A stretch of DNA of 64,000 nucleotides from DATBLE01 sp046732255 (GTDB lineage: Bacteria > Actinomycetota > Thermoleophilia > Gaiellales > Gaiellaceae): positions 1 to 64,000 of the forward strand of contig JBKPMR010000031.1 in NCBI GenBank assembly GCA_046732255.1, written 5' to 3'. The stretch's first letter is position 1; each line of letters opens with the position of its first letter. Both the position numbers and the translations under genes were made by a program. Below the pieces are notes generated by a model. The model was given only the letters and a program-made list of their open reading frames with translations. It made no database searches and had not been told where the DNA came from. Below, in pieces: positions 33,500 through 41,893 of the stretch.

Positions 33500-35254
33500 G
33501 TGTCAGCGATTCGGAACGGTAGCTACGGCACGGGCAACGGGCGCCGTTCGAGCGAGTGGTTCGACCGCCGCGACCTCGACGGCTTCCTGCACCGATCCTG
33601 GCTGAAGTCGACGGGAATGACGAACGAGACGTTCCGCGGGCGGCCCGTGATCGGCATCTGCAACAGCTGGAGCGAGCTCGTCAACTGCAACGTCCACCTG
33701 CGCGGCCTCGCCCAGGCCGTGAAGCGCGGCGTCCTCCAGGCCGGCGGGTTCCCGCTCGAGTTCCCGGTGATGTCGCTGGGCGAGTCGCTGATGAAGCCGA
33801 CGACGATGCTCTACCGGAACCTGATGGCGATGGACGTGGAGGAGTCGATCCGCTCCTACCCGCTCGACGGCGTCGTCCTCCTCACCGGCTGCGACAAGAC
33901 GAATCCGGCGTCGATCATGGGCGCGGCGAGCGCGAACATCCCGTCGATCGTCGTCACCGGTGGCCCGATGCTGAACGGCCGCTGGCGCGGAAAAGAGCTG
34001 GGCTCCTGCTCCGACTGCTGGCACTACCACGAGGAGCTGCGCGCCGGACGGATCACGGAGGTCGAGTTCGAGGAGATCGAGAACGCGATGTCGCGCTCGA
34101 ACGGGCACTGCATGACCATGGGCACGGCGTCGACGATGGCCTGCGTGACCGAGGCGCTCGGCCTGGCGCTGCCGGGCGGGGCGGCGATCCCGGCAGTCGA
34201 CTCGCGCCGCGCGCAGGTTGCCGAGATGTCCGGACGGAAGATCGTCGAGCTGGTCGAGCGCGACGTACGGCCGTCCGACATCCTCACGCGCGACGCCTTC
34301 GAGAACGCGATCCGCGTCCTGCACGCGATCTCGGGCTCGACGAACGCGATCCTGCACCTGATCGCGTATGCCGGGCGCGTCGGGGTCGACCTGCCGCTCG
34401 GGCTGTTCGACGAGCTCTGCCGCTCGACGCCGTGGCTCGTCAACCTGAAGCCTGCGGGGCGGCACCTGATGGAGGACTTCTACTACGCGGGTGGGCTGCC
34501 CGCCGTCCTGGCGCAGATCGCCGATCTGCTCGAGCTCGACGCGATGACCGTGACCGGGCAGACGCTCGGCGAGAACCTCGCAGCGTCGCCGACCGAGATC
34601 GTCGACCGCGACGTCATCCGTCCAGCCGACGACCCGCTCGACGCCGGCGGCAGCCTCGTCGTCCTGCGCGGATCGCTCTGCCCCGACGGAGCGGTGATGA
34701 AGATCTCTGCCGCGGATCCGCGGCTGCTTCGGCACGAGGGGCGGGCGGTGGTCTTCGAGGACATCCACGACCTCGCCGCGCGGGTCGACGACGAGGCCCT
34801 CGACGTCGACGAGGACTCCGTCATGGTGCTGCGGAACGGCGGCCCGGTCGGCGCGCCCGGAATGCCCGAGTGGGGGCACATGCCGATCCCGGCCAAGCTG
34901 TTGAAGCGCGGCGTCGCCGATCTTCTGCGAATCTCCGACGCACGGATGAGCGGAACCTCGTACGGCGCAGTCGTTCTCCACATCGCCCCTGAGTCGGCCG
35001 TCGGCGGACCGCTGGCGCTGGTCGAGACCGGCGACCGGATCCGCCTCGACGTCGAGGAACGGCGCCTCGACCTGCTCGTCGAGGAGCAGGAGCTCGAGCG
35101 CCGGCGCAGGGCCTGGGAGCCGCCGCAACGCAAGGACGAGCGTGGCTACCGGCGGCTGTACGAGGATCGCGTCCTCCAGGCGAACGAGGGCTGCGACTTC
35201 GACTTCCTCCGCGGCCGCTCGCCGGTGGTCGCCGACGCGGTCACGTATCTGTGA
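33500..35254 (+). CDS. IlvD/Edd-family sugar-acid dehydratase
   Basis: A 584-residue Fe-S dehydratase. Cluster Cys residues appear in GICNSWSELVNCNVHL, LLTGCDKTNPASIMGAA and SNGHCMTMGTASTM. DARMSGTSYGAVVLHIAPESAVGGPLALV is the C-terminal catalytic motif with the active-site Ser. The layout fits aldonate dehydratases (arabinonate, xylonate, fuconate) better than the isoleucine-valine enzyme, because it lies with a sugar importer. GACAAGGAGGAGCGAC before the GTG at 33500 fixes the start. It overlaps the epimerase by 4 nt. Confidence 0.85.
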   Translation: MSAIRNGSYGTGNGRRSSEWFDRRDLDGFLHRSWLKSTGMTNETFRGRPVIGICNSWSELVNCNVHLRGLAQAVKRGVLQAGGFPLEFPVMSLGESLMKPTTMLYRNLMAMDVEESIRSYPLDGVVLLTGCDKTNPASIMGAASANIPSIVVTGGPMLNGRWRGKELGSCSDCWHYHEELRAGRITEVEFEEIENAMSRSNGHCMTMGTASTMACVTEALGLALPGGAAIPAVDSRRAQVAEMSGRKIVELVERDVRPSDILTRDAFENAIRVLHAISGSTNAILHLIAYAGRVGVDLPLGLFDELCRSTPWLVNLKPAGRHLMEDFYYAGGLPAVLAQIADLLELDAMTVTGQTLGENLAASPTEIVDRDVIRPADDPLDAGGSLVVLRGSLCPDGAVMKISAADPRLLRHEGRAVVFEDIHDLAARVDDEALDVDEDSVMVLRNGGPVGAPGMPEWGHMPIPAKLLKRGVADLLRISDARMSGTSYGAVVLHIAPESAVGGPLALVETGDRIRLDVEERRLDLLVEEQELERRRRAWEPPQRKDERGYRRLYEDRVLQANEGCDFDFLRGRSPVVADAVTYL

Positions 35255-36159
35255 AGGTCCTCGTCACAGGCGCGCACGGCAAGGTCGGCCGTGCGCTCGT
35301 TCCGGCGCTGATGCGGGCAGGGCACGACGTGCGTGCGAGCGACGTCACGCGGCCGGAGTGGGATCGGCCCCAGGATCCGCGGCAGGCGGAGGACTACTGG
35401 CAGGTCGACCTCACGGACGTCGGCTCGGTCGACGCGCTCGTCCGTGGCTGCGACGCGGTCGTCCACACGGCGGCGATCCCGCAGCCGCTCCACCACGCAC
35501 CGAGCGTCGTCTTCGGGAACAACCTGATGTCCACGTTCAACGTGCTGGAGGCGGCGATCGCGGCCGGCGTGCGCCGCTTCGTCAACTTCTCCAGCGAGAC
35601 GGCGCCGGGCTTCATCTTCGCCCACCGCCCGTTCGAGCCGGAGTACCTGCCGATCGATGAGGAACATCCTGTGCGGCCCCAGGACTCGTACGCGACGGCG
35701 AAGTGGTTCGGCGAGCTACTGATGGAGCGGGCGCCCGAACGCGCGGACATCGCCACGATCTCGATCCGGCCCTGCTGGGTCCAGGACGTCGGCAGCTACG
35801 AGCGCAACCTCGGACCGATGGTCCGCGACCCGTCGGTGCTGGTCGGCAACTTCTGCTCGTATATCGACGTGTACGACCTGAGCGAGGCGACCGTGCTCGC
35901 GGTCGAGTCGGAGCTGCCCGGTCACGAGGTCTTCTACGTCGCGTCGCCGGACACGATCGGCGGCCACCCGCTCGAGGAGATCGTGAGGCGTTACCACGGA
36001 GCGACGCAGGTCGAGCTGCGGCCGATCGACCGGCCCGACGCCTCCGCGATCGACTGCTCGAAGGCGCGGCGGCTCCTGGGGTGGGAGCCGAAGCGGTCCT
36101 GGCGCGACTACCTCGACGACGACGGGCGGCTGAAAAAAGAGGCGACCGCACCGTGGTGA
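35251..36159 (+). CDS. NAD-dependent epimerase/dehydratase (extended SDR)
   Basis: A 302-residue extended short-chain dehydrogenase. VLVTGAHGKVGRALVPALMRAGHDV is the NAD-binding loop. AVVHTAAIPQPL, FVNFSSETAPGF and the catalytic YATAK (DSYATAKWFGELL) are in the standard order. The cofactor loop resembles uronate dehydrogenases, which oxidise hexuronates to lactones, so it may act on a sugar or sugar acid from the adjoining transporter. The GTG overlaps the dehydratase stop. Confidence 0.83.
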   Translation: MKVLVTGAHGKVGRALVPALMRAGHDVRASDVTRPEWDRPQDPRQAEDYWQVDLTDVGSVDALVRGCDAVVHTAAIPQPLHHAPSVVFGNNLMSTFNVLEAAIAAGVRRFVNFSSETAPGFIFAHRPFEPEYLPIDEEHPVRPQDSYATAKWFGELLMERAPERADIATISIRPCWVQDVGSYERNLGPMVRDPSVLVGNFCSYIDVYDLSEATVLAVESELPGHEVFYVASPDTIGGHPLEEIVRRYHGATQVELRPIDRPDASAIDCSKARRLLGWEPKRSWRDYLDDDGRLKKEATAPW

Positions 36160-37172
36160 CCCGCCGCCTCGGCAGCCAGGGGCCGGAGATCACCGCCCTC
36201 GGCTTCGGCACGTGGGCGCTCGCCGGCCGCTACCGCTTCGGCTGGGGAGCGGTCGACGACGAGGAGTCGATCGCCGCGATCCGGCGCGCGGTCGAGGCGG
36301 GCGTCACCTGGGTCGACACGGCGCCGACCTACGGCGACGGCCACTCCGAGGAAGTGGTCGGCCGGGCGCTGGAGCCCTTCCGGGTCGGCGAGGACGTGCT
36401 CGTGTTCACCAAGTGCGGTCGGCCGTGGCGCGGGGGCGAGGTCTACTTCGACCTGCGGCCGGAGGAGATCCGGGCCGAGTGCGAGGCGAGCCTTCGGCGC
36501 CTGCGGATCGAGCGGATCGACCTGTACCAGTTCCACTGGCCCGACTACGGGACCGGCACGCCGGTCGAGGAGTCGTGGGGAACGATGGTCGAGCTCGTCG
36601 CCGAGGGCAAGGTGCGCTGGCTCGGCGTCTGCAACTTCGACGTTCCGCGCCTCGAGGCGTGCGAGGCGATCAGGCACGTCGACTCGCTCCAGCCGCCGCT
36701 CTCGCTCCTCAACCGCCACGCGCGCCGTAAGCTTGTCCCCTGGGCGCACGAGCACGGCACCGGGGTGATCGCCTACTCGCCGATGGCCTCCGGGCTCCTG
36801 ACCGGGTCGTTCAACCGTGAGGGCCTGGATCGGCTGGCCGAGGACGACTGGCGCCGGAACGCGCCGCCCTTCCAGGAGCCGAAACTGTCGCAGAACCTGG
36901 CGCTGGTCGAGGCGCTCGAGCCGATCGCCGCCGGGCTCGGAACCACGGTCGCCTCACTGGCGCTCGCCTGGGTGCTGGCGGTTCCGGGCGTCACGGGTGC
37001 GATCGTCGGCGGGCGGCGTCCCGCCCAGCTCGACGACTGGCTCGGCGCGGACGACCTCGAGCTGGACGCCGAGAGCCTGGCCGAGATCGAGGCTGCGGTC
37101 GAGTCGACCGGAGCCGGCACCGAGGAGGCCCCACAGCCGCCGCCGGTCGCCGTCCCGCCCGACCGCGGCTGA
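36156..37172 (+). CDS. Aldo/keto reductase
   Basis: A 338-residue (alpha/beta)8 barrel NADP(H) oxidoreductase. The tetrad positions are visible: Asp and Tyr in WVDTAPTYGDGHSEEVVGRAL, Lys in VFTKCGRPW and His in YQFHWPDYG. LGVCNFDVPRLEAC and SPMASGLLTG complete the barrel, and GAIVGGRRPAQLDDWLG is the cofactor-binding end. Members of this subgroup oxidise aldoses at C1. Two GTG codons are in frame (36153, 36156); the second gives the usual 4-nt overlap. The C-terminal 20 residues are Pro-rich. Confidence 0.85.
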   Translation: MTRRLGSQGPEITALGFGTWALAGRYRFGWGAVDDEESIAAIRRAVEAGVTWVDTAPTYGDGHSEEVVGRALEPFRVGEDVLVFTKCGRPWRGGEVYFDLRPEEIRAECEASLRRLRIERIDLYQFHWPDYGTGTPVEESWGTMVELVAEGKVRWLGVCNFDVPRLEACEAIRHVDSLQPPLSLLNRHARRKLVPWAHEHGTGVIAYSPMASGLLTGSFNREGLDRLAEDDWRRNAPPFQEPKLSQNLALVEALEPIAAGLGTTVASLALAWVLAVPGVTGAIVGGRRPAQLDDWLGADDLELDAESLAEIEAAVESTGAGTEEAPQPPPVAVPPDRG

Positions 37173-37192
37173 TCAGTAGGCGAGGCGTGAAC

Positions 37193-38338
37193 TCAGGTGT
37201 CCCCAAAGCCGAGTAGGACGGTTTCGTCGGGGTCGCGGCCCTCGAGGCGGGCGAAGAGCGACGCGAGCGACGTCGGGCTCTTCGGGTGCTCTTCGAGCCC
37301 GTGCGCGTCGCACCACGCCGCCGCTTCCGCCGGGGACAGCGGGCCGAACTCCACCTCCGCCGCGCAGCGGCCGGGTCTCGCCACTGCCGGGTGGAGCCTG
37401 CGCACCGCCTCGTTGGTCGTGACGAGCACGAGCACGCGCAGACCCTGCCCGATGAGACCGTCGACGACGTTGAGAAACCGCGAGAGGCCCTGCCCGGCCG
37501 CTGCACGCGCGTCCGCCTGGATCAGCTCGCCCGCGTCCTCGAGGATGAGCAGCCGCCATGGAGGCTCGGTTTCCTCTTCCTCCTCGACCTCCATCTCCAC
37601 GGTGCCGTGGAGCCCGAGCGTGGCGTAGCTTGTCCATCCCCTTTGAAACCGACGCATCATGGCTCCCTCGCCGTCCTCGAGCAGCACCGACATCAGGTAG
37701 TCGGCGTGCTGGCCGAAGAAGGCGTCGGGGTCGACGATGTAGCTGAACTCGCACCAGTCCCGCCACTCCCACGCCAGCGCGCGGAGCGCGAACGTCTTTC
37801 CGGTTCCGGCAGGGCCGTGCCAGAGGATCAACTGCCCGCCGGACGCGGGACGGAACCCGCGCATGAGCTCGGCGATCGGCGCGCGCGTGCGTTCGCGGTA
37901 GTTGGCCTCGATCTCGTCCCAGCCCGGGACGGCGATCGAGCGCCAGGACTGCTGCGGACCTTGCATGCCGTAGGTCCAGAAGGTCACCGGCACTTCATGC
38001 TTCGAGCTCGGATCGGGAGTCGGGAGTAGCTCCCGTAAACGCTCGAACAGGCCCTCGACGGCCTCCTGCTCGTTCGCCGCGGCGAGGACGAGAACATGTC
38101 CCGGCCCGAAGGCGAAGAGGGTCAGCGCTCCGTCGAGCTCGTACAAGCTCGTCGCGTTCCGCTCCGTCGTGAACCGCATCAACGGCGTGCCCAGGTCAGG
38201 CTCTTCGGCGACGGTACGCCACCCGTCACGGTGGACGAACCGGTAGCCGTCGCTCGCCACGCGGGCGACGAAGACGCCGTAAACGATCGAGTCGAGCTGA
38301 ACCTGGTGCTGGAGCTCGACCTTCGGAGACTCGGTCAC
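37193..38338 (-). CDS. AAA-family ATPase at the end of the Cox-like operon
   Basis: A 381-residue protein. The first 165 residues show no family I can name with confidence; they are actinobacterial in style and may be the DUF5925-type domain. The AAA core has Walker A GPAGTGKT (about 175-182), Walker B LLILED (about 263-268), a sensor-1-like VTTNE and HPAVARPGRC near 316-325. A run of acidic residues (EVEEEEETE) precedes Walker B. Cox operons usually carry the MoxR-type ATPase CoxD; this one is a different AAA type in a similar position. The GTG overlaps the coxG stop as GTGA. Confidence 0.75.
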   Translation of the reverse strand: MTESPKVELQHQVQLDSIVYGVFVARVASDGYRFVHRDGWRTVAEEPDLGTPLMRFTTERNATSLYELDGALTLFAFGPGHVLVLAAANEQEAVEGLFERLRELLPTPDPSSKHEVPVTFWTYGMQGPQQSWRSIAVPGWDEIEANYRERTRAPIAELMRGFRPASGGQLILWHGPAGTGKTFALRALAWEWRDWCEFSYIVDPDAFFGQHADYLMSVLLEDGEGAMMRRFQRGWTSYATLGLHGTVEMEVEEEEETEPPWRLLILEDAGELIQADARAAAGQGLSRFLNVVDGLIGQGLRVLVLVTTNEAVRRLHPAVARPGRCAAEVEFGPLSPAEAAAWCDAHGLEEHPKSPTSLASLFARLEGRDPDETVLLGFGDT

Positions 38339-38823
38339 GCGGCGTGCGTCGACCCGTCGCCCTCTGTTCCGTCGCCGCTGCCCTTTGCCTCGGCCACCTG
38401 CTCCTCGAGCGCGTTCAGGACGTTCCCGACCTGCTGGTTGACGATCGGCTGGAAGACGCGCTGGCCCATGCTCCCGATCGGCCCGGCGACACGGACGTCG
38501 GCGATCCAGTCCATGCTCGTCCGCTCGCCGTCCGGCTTGAGGTGGAACTCGGTCTCCATCGCGACGATCGCGCCGACGCCCTGGCCCTTCGACGAGAGCT
38601 TGGCGTACTCGATCGGCCGCTCCTCGATCTTCTCGAAGTTGAAGTTGAGCTTCAGTCCGCCCATCCCGAGCGGGATCTTCACGGACGCCTTCCAGTGGCG
38701 GTCGTCCTGGATCTCGAAGCTCTCCACGCCGGGGAGCAGCTTCGCCATCTTCGACGGGTCGTTCAGGACGTCCCAGACCAGCTGGGGCGGGGCGTCGAAC
38801 TCCTTTGTGCCTTCGACTTTCAC
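38335..38823 (-). CDS. coxG: CoxG-like SRPBCC protein
   Basis: A 162-residue START/SRPBCC-fold protein of the carbon monoxide dehydrogenase subunit G family. VKVEGTKEFDAPPQLVWDVLNDPSKMAKLLPGVESFEI is the family N-terminus and DVRVAGPIGSMGQRVFQPIVNQQVGNVLNALEEQV the C-terminal helix. CoxG is not catalytic and helps recruit the enzyme to the membrane or assist maturation. A short acidic tail ends it. It overlaps the large subunit by 4 nt. Confidence 0.87.
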   Translation of the reverse strand: MKVEGTKEFDAPPQLVWDVLNDPSKMAKLLPGVESFEIQDDRHWKASVKIPLGMGGLKLNFNFEKIEERPIEYAKLSSKGQGVGAIVAMETEFHLKPDGERTSMDWIADVRVAGPIGSMGQRVFQPIVNQQVGNVLNALEEQVAEAKGSGDGTEGDGSTHAA

Positions 38824-41285
38824 TGCTGGGTGACCTCCACGAGTGCCGCCGTCTCCTCCGGGGTCTGGAGCATCCGCCAGACCCGCTCGGGCGGGTTGAA
38901 CGAGTCGCTGACAACCGCCTTGGAGCCCGCGCGGCGGAGCGCGTCCTGGATCGCGGCGCAGATCGCGTGGATCGCGGCGCCGCCGCCCTCGCCCATCCCT
39001 TTGGTGCCGAGGGAGGAGAACGGCGAGGGGCTCTCGATGTGCCCGGTCTTGATCGCCGGCAGGTCCAGCGCGTGGGGCACGTGGTAGTCGTAGAAGTTGG
39101 ACGTCAGGAGATTTCCGTACTCGTCGTACGCGAACGTCTCGTAGAGCGCGGCGCCGATCGCGTGCACGGTCGCGCCGTGCACCTGGCCCTCGACGATCTG
39201 CGGGTGGATCCGGATCCCGCAATCGTCGACGGCGGCGTAGTCGGCGATCTCGACCTCTCCCGTCTCGGGATCGATCTCGACCACACACGCGTGGATCTGG
39301 GTCGCGTACGTCAGCGTCAGGTTGCCGAACTTGCGCTCCTGGTCGGGGAGCTCGAACGGCGGAACGTAGACGTGGCGGCAGTTGAGGGTGATGTCGCGGA
39401 GCTCGGGCGGGAGGACGGCGTTGTTCGCGTTGACGATCGCGCCGCAGGCCATGAACGGCAGCGCCGCCTCCGGGTTGTCCTTGCGTTTGGCGAAGCCGCC
39501 CTCGAGGACGATGTCGTCCGGGTCGGCGCCGGCGAGCACGCCGCCCGCCAGGCGCCGGATCTCGAGCGAGAGCTTCTCGGCGGCCCCCTTCACCGCTTCG
39601 AGGCCGGTGACGGCGAACTGGCTCGCGTACGTCCCCGAGAAGCCGGCGTGAGAGTTCCAGTACGAGTCGTGGCCGGGCCGGACGTGGATCTGGTCGGGCG
39701 AGACGCCGAGGATGTCGGCGGCGACCTGGCTCGCGACCGTCTCGTGGCCCTGGCCCTGCGGGACGGTGCCGAGCGTGAGGACGATCTCGCCGAAGATGTC
39801 CAGCTTGATCGTGGCCACCTCGTTGTTCCCCGAGAACTGGAGCTCCGGGTTGAGGAGCGTGGACTGGCCGAAGTTGTTCGTGCCCGAGTCGAGCGTGCTG
39901 CCGATGCCGATCCCGACGATCTTGCCGTTCTGCTCCTTCTGCCGCGCGCGGGCCGCGTCGTAGTCGATCAGGTCGAGCGCGATGTCCAGGCAGCGCGCGT
40001 AGTCGCCTGAGTCGTAGACGCAGCCGTTCGGCGTCTCGTACGGCATCTCGTCCGTGCGCACGTAGTTGCGCTTCCGCACCTCGACGGGGTCGAGGCCGAG
40101 CTGGTGGGCGACGATGTCGCAGATCCGCTCGGTCAGCCACAGCTGCTGCATCCGCGAGTAGCCGCGGTTCGGCGCGACGGGGCTCTTGTTGGTCACGACC
40201 TGCGTGAAGTCGACGCGGATGTTGCGCCAGCGGTACAGCCCTGGCGTGACCTGCGCCCAGATGATGCAGCCGAGCGGCTCGTAGCGCGGGAACGCGCCGC
40301 AGTCGTCGAGCGCCTTGACCTTGAAGCCGAGCATCGTGCCGTCGTTCTGGACGGCGACCTCGATGTCGTGGAACCAGCGCTCGTTGCCGTGGGCGTTCGA
40401 CGTGTGCTGGTCGGTGCGCCACTCCGTCCACTGGATCGGGCGCTTCAGCTTCCGCGCGAGCAGGCAGCAGGCGGTCAGCTGGACGTGGGTGGTGATCTTG
40501 TTGCCGAAGCCGCCGCCGATGTCCTGGGTGACGAAGCGAAGCTTGTCTAGCGGCACCCGCAGCGCCGGGCCCATCCAGATCGCGGCGACGCCGGGCATCT
40601 GATGGTTGCAGTGCAGAGTGAACTGTCCGGTGCCGCGGTCGTACTCGACGAGGGCAGCCGAGCACTCGAGCGGAGTGGAGGAGAACCGGTCGAAGTGGAG
40701 CTCCGCGATCTTCACGACGTGGTCGGCGGCCTTGAGCGCGCCGTCGACGTCGCCCCAGTCGAACGTGCCCGACCAGACGATGTTCGTGCCGGCCTCCTCG
40801 TGGAGGAGCGGTGCGTCGTGGTCCTGCGCGCGGCGGGCGTCGACGATCACGTCGAGCGGCTCGTACTCGACCTCGACCAGGTCGGCGGCGTCGCGGGCGA
40901 GCTCCCTCGTCTCCGCGACGACGGCCACGACCGGCTCGCCGATGTGTCGAGCCCGGCCGACGGCCAGCGCGTAGTCCTTGATCTGGTTGCCGGGGGCGGT
41001 GGTGAGCTCGAAGAACGGGTCGGTCAGCTCCGCGACCTCGTCCGGTGTCAGCGTGCCGTAGACGCCCTCGAGCGCCTCGGCGGCGGAGACGTCGACCGAC
41101 ACGATCCGCGCGTGCGCGTACGGCGAGCGGACGAAGTGGACGTACCCCATCCCGTGCCGCTTGACGTCGTCCGCGAAGACACCCTGGCCCTGGACGAGCC
41201 GGCGGTCCTCCTTGCGCGGGACGCTCTTGCCGGACGCGTACCCGACCTCGAGCTCGACCTGCTGTTCCTGTGCGGTCTCGGTCAC
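38820..41285 (-). CDS. Molybdenum hydroxylase large subunit (CoxL/xanthine-dehydrogenase type)
   Basis: An 821-residue Mo-molybdopterin cytosine dinucleotide subunit. VPRKEDRRLVQGQGVFADDVK opens the family. DIGGGFGNKITTHVQLTACCLLARKLKRPIQW and GTVPQGQGHETVASQVAADILGV are cofactor-binding motifs. GTKGMGEGGGAAIHAICAAIQDAL contains the catalytic Glu. The active-site loop that reads AYxCSFR in true CO dehydrogenases here reads APNRGYSRMQQ, closer to form II but not identical, so CO oxidation is not supported. The GTG at 41285 lies seven bases after the small subunit stop. Confidence 0.86.
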   Translation of the reverse strand: MTETAQEQQVELEVGYASGKSVPRKEDRRLVQGQGVFADDVKRHGMGYVHFVRSPYAHARIVSVDVSAAEALEGVYGTLTPDEVAELTDPFFELTTAPGNQIKDYALAVGRARHIGEPVVAVVAETRELARDAADLVEVEYEPLDVIVDARRAQDHDAPLLHEEAGTNIVWSGTFDWGDVDGALKAADHVVKIAELHFDRFSSTPLECSAALVEYDRGTGQFTLHCNHQMPGVAAIWMGPALRVPLDKLRFVTQDIGGGFGNKITTHVQLTACCLLARKLKRPIQWTEWRTDQHTSNAHGNERWFHDIEVAVQNDGTMLGFKVKALDDCGAFPRYEPLGCIIWAQVTPGLYRWRNIRVDFTQVVTNKSPVAPNRGYSRMQQLWLTERICDIVAHQLGLDPVEVRKRNYVRTDEMPYETPNGCVYDSGDYARCLDIALDLIDYDAARARQKEQNGKIVGIGIGSTLDSGTNNFGQSTLLNPELQFSGNNEVATIKLDIFGEIVLTLGTVPQGQGHETVASQVAADILGVSPDQIHVRPGHDSYWNSHAGFSGTYASQFAVTGLEAVKGAAEKLSLEIRRLAGGVLAGADPDDIVLEGGFAKRKDNPEAALPFMACGAIVNANNAVLPPELRDITLNCRHVYVPPFELPDQERKFGNLTLTYATQIHACVVEIDPETGEVEIADYAAVDDCGIRIHPQIVEGQVHGATVHAIGAALYETFAYDEYGNLLTSNFYDYHVPHALDLPAIKTGHIESPSPFSSLGTKGMGEGGGAAIHAICAAIQDALRRAGSKAVVSDSFNPPERVWRMLQTPEETAALVEVTQQ

Positions 41286-41292
41286 GGTCTCG

Positions 41293-41769
41293 TTACAGGG
41301 ACTGTCCCTGGGACACGGCCTGGATGGACTTGACGATGTTCACGTACCCCGTGCAGCGGCAGATGTTCCCCTGGATCGCGCGCCGGACCTCCTCCTCGCT
41401 CGGTTGCGGCGTGTGCGAGAGGAGGTAGGCGGCACTCAGCAGCATTCCCGGCGTGCAGTACCCGCACTGCAGGCCGTGGTGCTCGTGGAACGCCTGCTGG
41501 AGCGGGGTCAGTTCGCCCTCGTCGCCGGCGAGGCCCTCGACGGTTGTGATCTCGGCGCCGTCCGCCTGCGGTGCGAGCAGCATGCAGCTCTTCACCGCCT
41601 TGCCGTCGAGGAGGACGGTGCAGGCGCCGCAGTTGCCCGTGTCGCAGCCGACGTGGGTACCCGTCAGGTCGAGGTCGTCGCGGATGAAGTGGACGAGCAG
41701 CTTCCGCGCCTCGACCTCCCGCTCGTAGCGCTCGCCGTTGATCGTCACCGCGATCGTGTGCTCGCTCAT
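41293..41769 (-). CDS. Molybdenum hydroxylase small (2Fe-2S) subunit
   Basis: A 158-residue iron-sulfur subunit. CDTGNCGACTVLLDGKAVKSC binds the plant-type 2Fe-2S cluster and CGYCTPGMLL with GNICRCTGYVNIV the second cluster. It passes electrons from the Mo site to the FAD subunit. I chose the ATG at 41769 (MSEHTIAVTINGERYE); the longer open frame runs through a hairpin-rich spacer. The last codons include the palindrome CAGGGACAGTCCCTG. Confidence 0.92.
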   Translation of the reverse strand: MSEHTIAVTINGERYEREVEARKLLVHFIRDDLDLTGTHVGCDTGNCGACTVLLDGKAVKSCMLLAPQADGAEITTVEGLAGDEGELTPLQQAFHEHHGLQCGYCTPGMLLSAAYLLSHTPQPSEEEVRRAIQGNICRCTGYVNIVKSIQAVSQGQSL

Positions 41770-41789
41770 GCTGCGTCCCGGCTCTCTCC

Positions 41790-41893
41790 CGCGGCACCCC
41801 GGGGAACCCGGGGTACCGCGCAAGGGGGAACCTCTCGGTTCCCCCGGGTGCCCCTCCCCGGGATGCCGCATGAGTACCTCATGCCGCATCCCT
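41790..41893. repeat. Three-hairpin spacer between Cox M and S subunits
   Basis: 41790-41820 forms a 14-bp stem with one mismatch around GAA. 41824-41845 forms a 9-bp stem (GGGGGAACC / GGTTCCCCC). 41861-41893 forms a 15-bp stem with one mismatch that reaches into the end of the M subunit gene. The spacer lies inside the operon, between the M-subunit stop and the S-subunit ATG. Confidence 0.65.

Noticed and set aside
37193..38338. Calling the AAA protein CoxD
   Set aside because: CoxD is MoxR-type; this protein has a large unassigned N-terminal domain and a different AAA layout.
38820..41285. True aerobic CO dehydrogenase (CoxL form I)
   Set aside because: The AYxCSFR loop is absent; the enzyme family is right but the function is not supported.
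41770..41889. Upstream extension of the 2Fe-2S subunit start to near 41889
   Set aside because: The extra residues are Gly/Pro/Arg-rich translation of the hairpin spacer; family similarity begins at the ATG at 41769.
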